This document shows, piece after piece, positions 59,982-64,000 of a stretch of 64,000 bases of DNA. Location of the stretch: positions 24,299-88,298 of the forward strand of contig NZ_LXSQ01000004.1 in the NCBI RefSeq assembly GCF_001648475.1, written 5' to 3'. The DNA comes from Eikenella halliae (GTDB lineage Bacteria; Pseudomonadota; Gammaproteobacteria; Burkholderiales; Neisseriaceae). The notes beneath the pieces were generated by a model that saw only the letters and a list, made by a program, of their open reading frames with translations, ran no database searches and was not told the DNA's origin. Within the stretch, counting starts at the first letter, position 1. Each line of letters opens with the position of its first letter. The translations under genes were made by a program, and so were the position numbers.

Positions 59982-60010
59982 AATAAAGCACGATCACATC
60001 GTGCTTTATT
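59982..60010 (+). terminator. Strong terminator of the atp operon
   Basis: AATAAAGCACGAT and ATCGTGCTTTATT form a perfect 13 bp stem with a three-base loop, followed by TTGC. Confidence 0.92.
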
Positions 60011-60022
60011 TTGCTTGTTGAC

Positions 60023-60216
60023 TATAGCAAGCCAAATTGGTTTTTATATAGTGGATTAAATTTACATCAGGACAAGGCGGCGAGCCGCAGACAGTACAAA
60101 TAGTACGGCAAGGCGAGCCAACGCTGTACTGGTTTAAATTTAATTCACTATACAAGGCGGTAGAAGTACGACAAAACGAACCTACGCTATAGCGAATGTT
60201 AAGTTGGTTTGCTATA
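60023..60216. repeat. Outer inverted-repeat element interrupted by CREE 6
   Basis: TATAGCAAGCCAAATT (60023-60038) and AAGTTGGTTTGCTATA (60201-60216) are inverted with 14 of 16 matches. The Correia element at 60047-60152 is inserted within, leaving about 88 bp of outer element. It is probably an older non-autonomous element. Confidence 0.6.
60047..60152. repeat. Correia-type repeat (CREE) 6, 106 bp
   Basis: TATAGTGGATTAAATTTACA to TTAATTCACTATA with the AAATTT-containing ends as in CREE 5. It is nested in another inverted-repeat element. Confidence 0.85.
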
Positions 60217-60310
60217 AGGCCACCTGAAAAAGCTGAAGTCAAGGGAGTATGCCCAGTCTGTAGGCATATCGTTTTCAGGTAGCCTGTTTTGAAAAGCAGA
60301 TGGTGGGCAA

Positions 60311-60847
60311 TCAGTCCTCAGTCGAACAGCCGTGGTCGGCCAGTATTTTGCGGTACACGGCATCGGGGACGTAGCGGCGGATGGTTTTCTGCCAGTTTTG
60401 CGGGCCGACCATGCCTTTAACCATAGTGGACGACACTTCGGCAAATTCGCGAGGCGGCATCAAGATAACGGTGGTGATAGTCGGCTGTAGGTCGGCGTTG
60501 ATGTAGCGCATGGCGCGTTCGTATTCGTAGTCGGCGCCGCTGCGGATGCCGCGCACCACGAAATCGGCCTGGATGCTGTCGGCAAAATCCACCAAGAAGC
60601 GGTTGTGGAAATGGGTAACGCGCACGTTGGGAAATTCGGCAGTGATGTCCTCCAGCATGGCGGTGCGCTCTTCCAGTGTGTAGGTGGCCTGCTTGTCGGG
60701 ATTGGTGCCAATGGCCACCACCAGTTCATCGAACATGGCCTGTGCGTGGCGGATCATCCATAAGTGGCCGTTGGTGGGCGGGTCGAAACTGCCGGCGTAA
60801 ACGGCGCGGCGGTGGTGTGGTTCCATGAGTGATTTTGCATAAGACAA
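60311..60847 (-). CDS. coaD: Phosphopantetheine adenylyltransferase
   Basis: Forms dephospho-CoA, the penultimate step of CoA synthesis; coaE at 11658 does the last step. Visible are the nucleotidyltransferase motif AVYAGSFDPPTNGHLWMI, VRGIRSGADYEYERAM and the ISSTMVK-like VSSTMVKGM. The open frame starts at 60847 (178 residues), but the ATG at 60824-60826 gives 171 residues and an N terminus closer to the family; neither has a clear Shine-Dalgarno. Confidence 0.94.
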   Translation of the reverse strand: MSYAKSLMEPHHRRAVYAGSFDPPTNGHLWMIRHAQAMFDELVVAIGTNPDKQATYTLEERTAMLEDITAEFPNVRVTHFHNRFLVDFADSIQADFVVRGIRSGADYEYERAMRYINADLQPTITTVILMPPREFAEVSSTMVKGMVGPQNWQKTIRRYVPDAVYRKILADHGCSTED

Positions 60848-60940
60848 ATTAAAAACGGGCGAAGCCTACCCCGCTTGCGGCGGCGGTGCAAGTTTATTTT
60901 GGGAAGTTTCCAGGCTGTTTCTTTATGTCCCAGCCATGGC

Positions 60941-60980
60941 GTTTTCAGGTAGCCCCAACCGGAAAGGCTACCTGAAAGCA
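60941..60980. terminator. Inverted uptake-sequence pair between coaD and lnt
   Basis: GTTTTCAGGTAGCC and GGCTACCTGAAAGC form a stem with a loop of about 12 bases in the divergent gap. A further uptake sequence at 61024-61038 abuts the lnt start. Confidence 0.55.
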
Positions 60981-61038
60981 CCATGCGGCAATGATTTGGC
61001 TATATAATGCCGCTTCTTTATCAAGGCTACCTGAAAAC

Positions 61039-62673
61039 ATGAATTGGGTTGCAAAATTTGAGGATTGGTGTAGTCGGCGCTACGTGTACTGGCCGCTGGT
61101 GATGCTGCTGGCAGCCGCCACGCCGCTGGCATTTGCGCCGTATTACCATTTCTGGCTGATGCCGCTGCTGTTCGGCACCCTAATCCGGCTCACCGAGCTG
61201 CGGCCGCGAAACAGCGTTTCCGGCGCGTATTGCTTCGGCCTGGCGGGCTACGCCGCACAGTTTTATTGGATACACACCGCGCTGCACGACATATCCGGCC
61301 TGCCCAATCTGTATGCCCTGCCGCTCACCATCCTGTTGCCCGCCTATCTCGCGCTTTATCCCGCCGCCTGCTTCTGGTTGCTGGAAAAAGCCCGTTTGCC
61401 GCGCGGCTGGCGCATCGGCCTCTTATTACCCGTGTTGTGGACGCTGGCCGAATTTGCCCGCGAGCGGGCGATTACCGGCTTCGGCTGGGGTGCGCTGGGC
61501 TACAGCCAGGTGGCCGACCTTTCCCCGCTGGCCGGTTATGCCCCCGTGGGCGGGGTGCACTTGCTTACCCTGCTGTGCGCCTTTTGCGGCGCGTGGCTGG
61601 TGCTGGTGCTGCACAACCAAGGCTGGAAACGGCGGGCATTGCCGCTCGTGCTGTTGATTGGCGTTCTCGCCGGCGGCTGGCAGCTGCGCCAAGTGCGTTT
61701 CACCGAACCCGACGGCAGCAGCGCCACCGTGGCGCTAGCGCAGGGCAATGTGGCGCAAACCCTGAAATGGGACACCGGCTACCTGAACGAAACCATGCAG
61801 GGCTACTACGAACAGGTGGCCAACAGCCGCGCCGACATCACCATCCTGCCCGAAACCGCCATCCCCGTGATGCGGCAGGATTTGCAGGAATACAACCCCG
61901 GCATTCTCGACCAATTTGCCTACGAAGCCCAGCGCAACGGCAGCGCGCTCGCCATGGGTATCGCCCAATACAACCAGCAGCGCACAGGCTACCTGAACGC
62001 CGTGATCAACTTAAGCAATTACCACCCGGACCGCCCCGACGACATCCCGTTCTACGCCAAAGACCACCTCGTCCCCTTTGGCGAATACAAACCCCTGCCC
62101 GCCATCACCGAGCCGCTGTACCGCATGATGAACATGCCCCTGGCTGGTTTTGAGCGCGGCGGCCGTGCCCAAGCCCCGCTGATTTTGGCTAACCAGCGCG
62201 TGGCGTTCAACGTGTGCTACGAAGACGGCTTCGGCGACGAGCTGATTGCCTCGGCCAAGCAAGCCAGCCTCCTGGCCAACGTGAGCAATTTGGGCTGGTT
62301 TGTCCGCTCCAACGCCATCCACCAGCATTTGCAAATATCGCAAACCCGCGCCCTCGAGCTCGGCCGCTACATGGTACGTGCCACCAATACTGGTGCCACC
62401 GCCATCATCAACCCGCAAGGCCGGGTGGTGAAACTCGCCCCGCCCGACACCCGCACCGTGCTCGAAGGCACTATCGAAGGTTATCGCGGCGAAACCCCGT
62501 ATATGAAAATGGGCGGCTCGCTGCCCCTGGTGTGCAGTTTGTTGTGTTTGGCCGTCTTGCTGATGCTGGCCGGCTATCTGCCTCGGTGCAAACCTGCTCC
62601 CGATGCCGCAGAGGAGAGGCTACCTGAAAACGCCAGCGAGCTAAGTGCCGAGCCGCAAAATGAGGGCAAATAA
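61039..62673 (+). CDS. lnt: Apolipoprotein N-acyltransferase
   Basis: Adds the third acyl chain to lipoproteins at the periplasmic face of the inner membrane; several lipoprotein genes in this window would be its substrates. The 544-residue product has N-terminal membrane helices, then a nitrilase-fold domain with Glu in ILPETAIP, Lys in YAKDHLVPFGEY and Cys in FNVCYEDGFGD, the expected triad. The start at ATG 61039 lies right behind an uptake sequence. The C-terminal tail is extended by a translated uptake sequence (RLPEN) and is poorly conserved. Confidence 0.94.
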   Translation: MNWVAKFEDWCSRRYVYWPLVMLLAAATPLAFAPYYHFWLMPLLFGTLIRLTELRPRNSVSGAYCFGLAGYAAQFYWIHTALHDISGLPNLYALPLTILLPAYLALYPAACFWLLEKARLPRGWRIGLLLPVLWTLAEFARERAITGFGWGALGYSQVADLSPLAGYAPVGGVHLLTLLCAFCGAWLVLVLHNQGWKRRALPLVLLIGVLAGGWQLRQVRFTEPDGSSATVALAQGNVAQTLKWDTGYLNETMQGYYEQVANSRADITILPETAIPVMRQDLQEYNPGILDQFAYEAQRNGSALAMGIAQYNQQRTGYLNAVINLSNYHPDRPDDIPFYAKDHLVPFGEYKPLPAITEPLYRMMNMPLAGFERGGRAQAPLILANQRVAFNVCYEDGFGDELIASAKQASLLANVSNLGWFVRSNAIHQHLQISQTRALELGRYMVRATNTGATAIINPQGRVVKLAPPDTRTVLEGTIEGYRGETPYMKMGGSLPLVCSLLCLAVLLMLAGYLPRCKPAPDAAEERLPENASELSAEPQNEGK

Positions 62674-62823
62674 ATACGGTTGCCCGGAATTAGCGCCATT
62701 GAATGCAATATAGAAAATAAATTAAAATTTAAAAAATACAAAATTTAACCTATCGTAAACCAAAATCACACAATATAGGTGTTTAATCACGCCTGTAATT
62801 AAAGAGATAGAAAAAGACGAATA

Positions 62824-62836
62824 CCGCCGAAGGCGG
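62824..62836 (+). promoter_or_regulatory. Small GC hairpin in the rpoH leader
   Basis: CCGCC, GAA, GGCGG form a hairpin in the AT-rich leader, just upstream of the AAAAGGAA ribosome-binding site of rpoH (62846-62853). It could influence translation, but no thermosensor function is shown. Confidence 0.35.
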
Positions 62837-62862
62837 AAAATATTAAAAGGAATCAAGAAACA

Positions 62863-63714
62863 ATGAATAACACTTTTGCATTGCCCATCCCCAGCGGCCA
62901 CGGCAGCCTGGAGCAATACATTCACACGGTAAACAGCATCCCGCTGCTCACCGCAGAGGAAGAACACAGCCTGGCCGTTCGCCAGCTGCAAGGCGACTTA
63001 GAAGCCGCCAAGAAACTGATTTTGTCGCACCTGCGCGTGGTGGTCTCCATCGCACGCGGCTACGATGGCTACGGCCTCAACCAAGCCGATCTGATTCAAG
63101 AAGGCAACATCGGCCTGATGAAAGCCGTAAAACGCTACGAGCCCAACCGCGGCGCCCGCCTGTTTTCCTTTGCCGTACATTGGATTAAGGCCGAAATCCA
63201 CGAATTCATCCTGCGCAACTGGCGCATGGTGCGTGTGGCCACCACCAAGCCGCAGCGCAAACTTTTCTTCAACCTGCGCAGCATGCGTAAAAGCATGAAC
63301 GCCCTTTCGCCCGAAGAAGCGCAAACCATCGCCGACGACTTGGGCGTGAAAATGGACGAAGTGCTGGAAATGGAACAGCGCATGACCGGCAAAGACGTTG
63401 CCCTGCTGCCGGATAACAGCGATGGCGACGAAGACAGCTACGCCCCAATCGACTGGCTGGCCGACACCAGCAGCGAGCCCACCCAGCAAATCGCCCAAAA
63501 AGCCCGCTACGCCATGCAAACCGAAGGCCTGCAAAACGCACTTGCCCAGCTGGACGAGCGCAGCCGCCGCATCGTGGAAAGCCGCTGGCTGCAAGACGAC
63601 GGCGGCCTCACCCTGCACGAACTGGCCGCCGAATACGGCGTATCCGCCGAGCGCATCCGCCAGATTGAAGCCAAAGCCATCCAGAAGATGCGCGGCTTTA
63701 TGAGCGAAGAGTAA
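62863..63714 (+). CDS. rpoH: RNA polymerase heat-shock sigma factor RpoH
   Basis: A 283-residue sigma-70-family factor that directs transcription of chaperone and protease genes. Region 2 holds LIQEGNIGLMKAVKRYEPNRGARLFSFAVHWIKAEI, the RpoH box QRKLFFNLRSM is present at about residues 131-141, and region 4 has the helix-turn-helix TLHELAAEYGVSAERIRQIE. The RpoH box separates it from RpoD. AAAAGGAA precedes the ATG. It ends at a strong terminator. Confidence 0.96.
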   Translation: MNNTFALPIPSGHGSLEQYIHTVNSIPLLTAEEEHSLAVRQLQGDLEAAKKLILSHLRVVVSIARGYDGYGLNQADLIQEGNIGLMKAVKRYEPNRGARLFSFAVHWIKAEIHEFILRNWRMVRVATTKPQRKLFFNLRSMRKSMNALSPEEAQTIADDLGVKMDEVLEMEQRMTGKDVALLPDNSDGDEDSYAPIDWLADTSSEPTQQIAQKARYAMQTEGLQNALAQLDERSRRIVESRWLQDDGGLTLHELAAEYGVSAERIRQIEAKAIQKMRGFMSEE

Positions 63715-63729
63715 GCGGACAAAAAACCG

Positions 63730-63760
63730 AAAGCTGCCTGATATAGGCAGCTTTTTTATC
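63730..63760 (+). terminator. Terminator of rpoH
   Basis: AAAGCTGCCTG and CAGGCAGCTTT-type arms (GGCAGC) form the stem around ATATA, followed by TTTTTTA. Confidence 0.85.
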
Positions 63761-63873
63761 GGGTTGATGCAATGGCTTAAGTTTTCAGGTAGCCTTTGCT
63801 TTTCCTGTGAACAGAAACAGCTGTCAAACAGCCATCAATATTCGCCCTGCTGCCTATTTATGGCGGGCTAAAA

Positions 63874-64000
63874 TATAGTAAATTAAAAACAAAATAGTAC
63901 AATATTCAACTTTGAAGGTCTAACCATGGCATACTCTGCGGACTTAAGGAACAAAGCTTTAAACTATTACGAACAATGCAAAAACATCAGCCAAACCGCA
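63874..64000 (+). mobile_element. Left part of an IS630-type insertion sequence (continues past the window)
   Basis: Begins at TATAGTAAATTAAA with TA at the edge, matching TA target use by the IS630/Tc1-mariner group. A transposase start codon lies 52 bases inside. The right end is outside the window. The end resembles those of the Correia elements (TATAGTGAATTAAC and AGTAC about 22-26 bases in). Confidence 0.65.
63926..64000 (+). CDS. N terminus of an IS630-family transposase (partial)
   Basis: The first 25 codons read MAYSADLRNKALNYYEQCKN and go on ISQTA. This matches the start of the helix-turn-helix DNA-binding domain of IS630-family transposases, which usually begin MAYS-LR-KAL. The frame is open to the window edge. 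Whether the protein is complete cannot be judged. Confidence 0.72.
   Translation, partial: MAYSADLRNKALNYYEQCKNISQTA

Overview
The window carries a chromosomal segment of a Neisseriaceae bacterium, most probably Eikenella. The main clue is the 12-mer AGGCTACCTGAA and its reverse complement, which recurs dozens of times between and inside genes. This is the Eikenella-type DNA uptake sequence dialect (AG-eikDUS) of naturally competent Neisseriaceae. Gene content (type IV pilus biogenesis, ZapD, RpoH, RecJ, Lnt, ATP synthase) and short Correia-type repeats agree. Most of the DNA is GC-rich, so long antisense ORFs are common and have been left out.

Layout. 0-5.2 kb: a truncated unknown gene, thyA, ridA, apaH, a lipoprotein and fumC. 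5.4-5.7 kb: tRNA-Asp and tRNA-Val. 5.8-14.6 kb: recJ, then the pilus genes pilF-pilG-pilD running into coaE-zapD-yacG, then rlmD. 14.6-18 kb: repeat-rich DNA with a small lipoprotein between two copies of a repeat, trmA, and an AT-rich acyltransferase gene that looks acquired. 18-30.7 kb: ppk1, several envelope and lipoprotein genes of unknown role, an MFS exporter, and an HscC-type Hsp70 next to an unusual J-domain membrane protein. 30.8-39.8 kb: gyrA, dtd, a lipoprotein, a YffB-like protein, lpxH, and yajC-secD-secF. 40.8-49.9 kb: a lipid-metabolism cluster resembling E. coli ynbABCD. 50.3-63.7 kb: an inositol monophosphatase-family gene, rsmE, parB, the full atpIBEFHAGDC operon, coaD, lnt and rpoH. 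The right edge enters an IS630-type insertion sequence.

Most notable region. From about 42.6 to 49.9 kb, genes for an alpha/beta-hydrolase-methyltransferase fusion (YnbC-like), a PAP2-dual-specificity phosphatase fusion (YnbD-like), an acyl-glycerol-phosphate acyltransferase and a CDP-diglyceride synthase (YnbB-like) follow a CDP-alcohol phosphatidyltransferase (YnbA-like). Together they could form a second, dedicated phospholipid pathway whose product is unknown. This block contains uptake sequences of Neisseria dialects (GGCCGTCTGAA and AGGTCGTCTGAA types), which suggests import from a Neisseria relative by transformation.

Mobile DNA. Six 104-106 bp Correia-type elements, one 28 bp palindromic stub, a nested outer repeat, a 167 bp element with inverted ends inside the ynbD-like gene, and a 24 bp repeat family associated with uptake sequences are present. 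The ends of the Correia elements resemble the end of the IS630-type element at the right edge, which points to a possible transposase source. All assignments rest on reading sequence motifs; no database search was possible.
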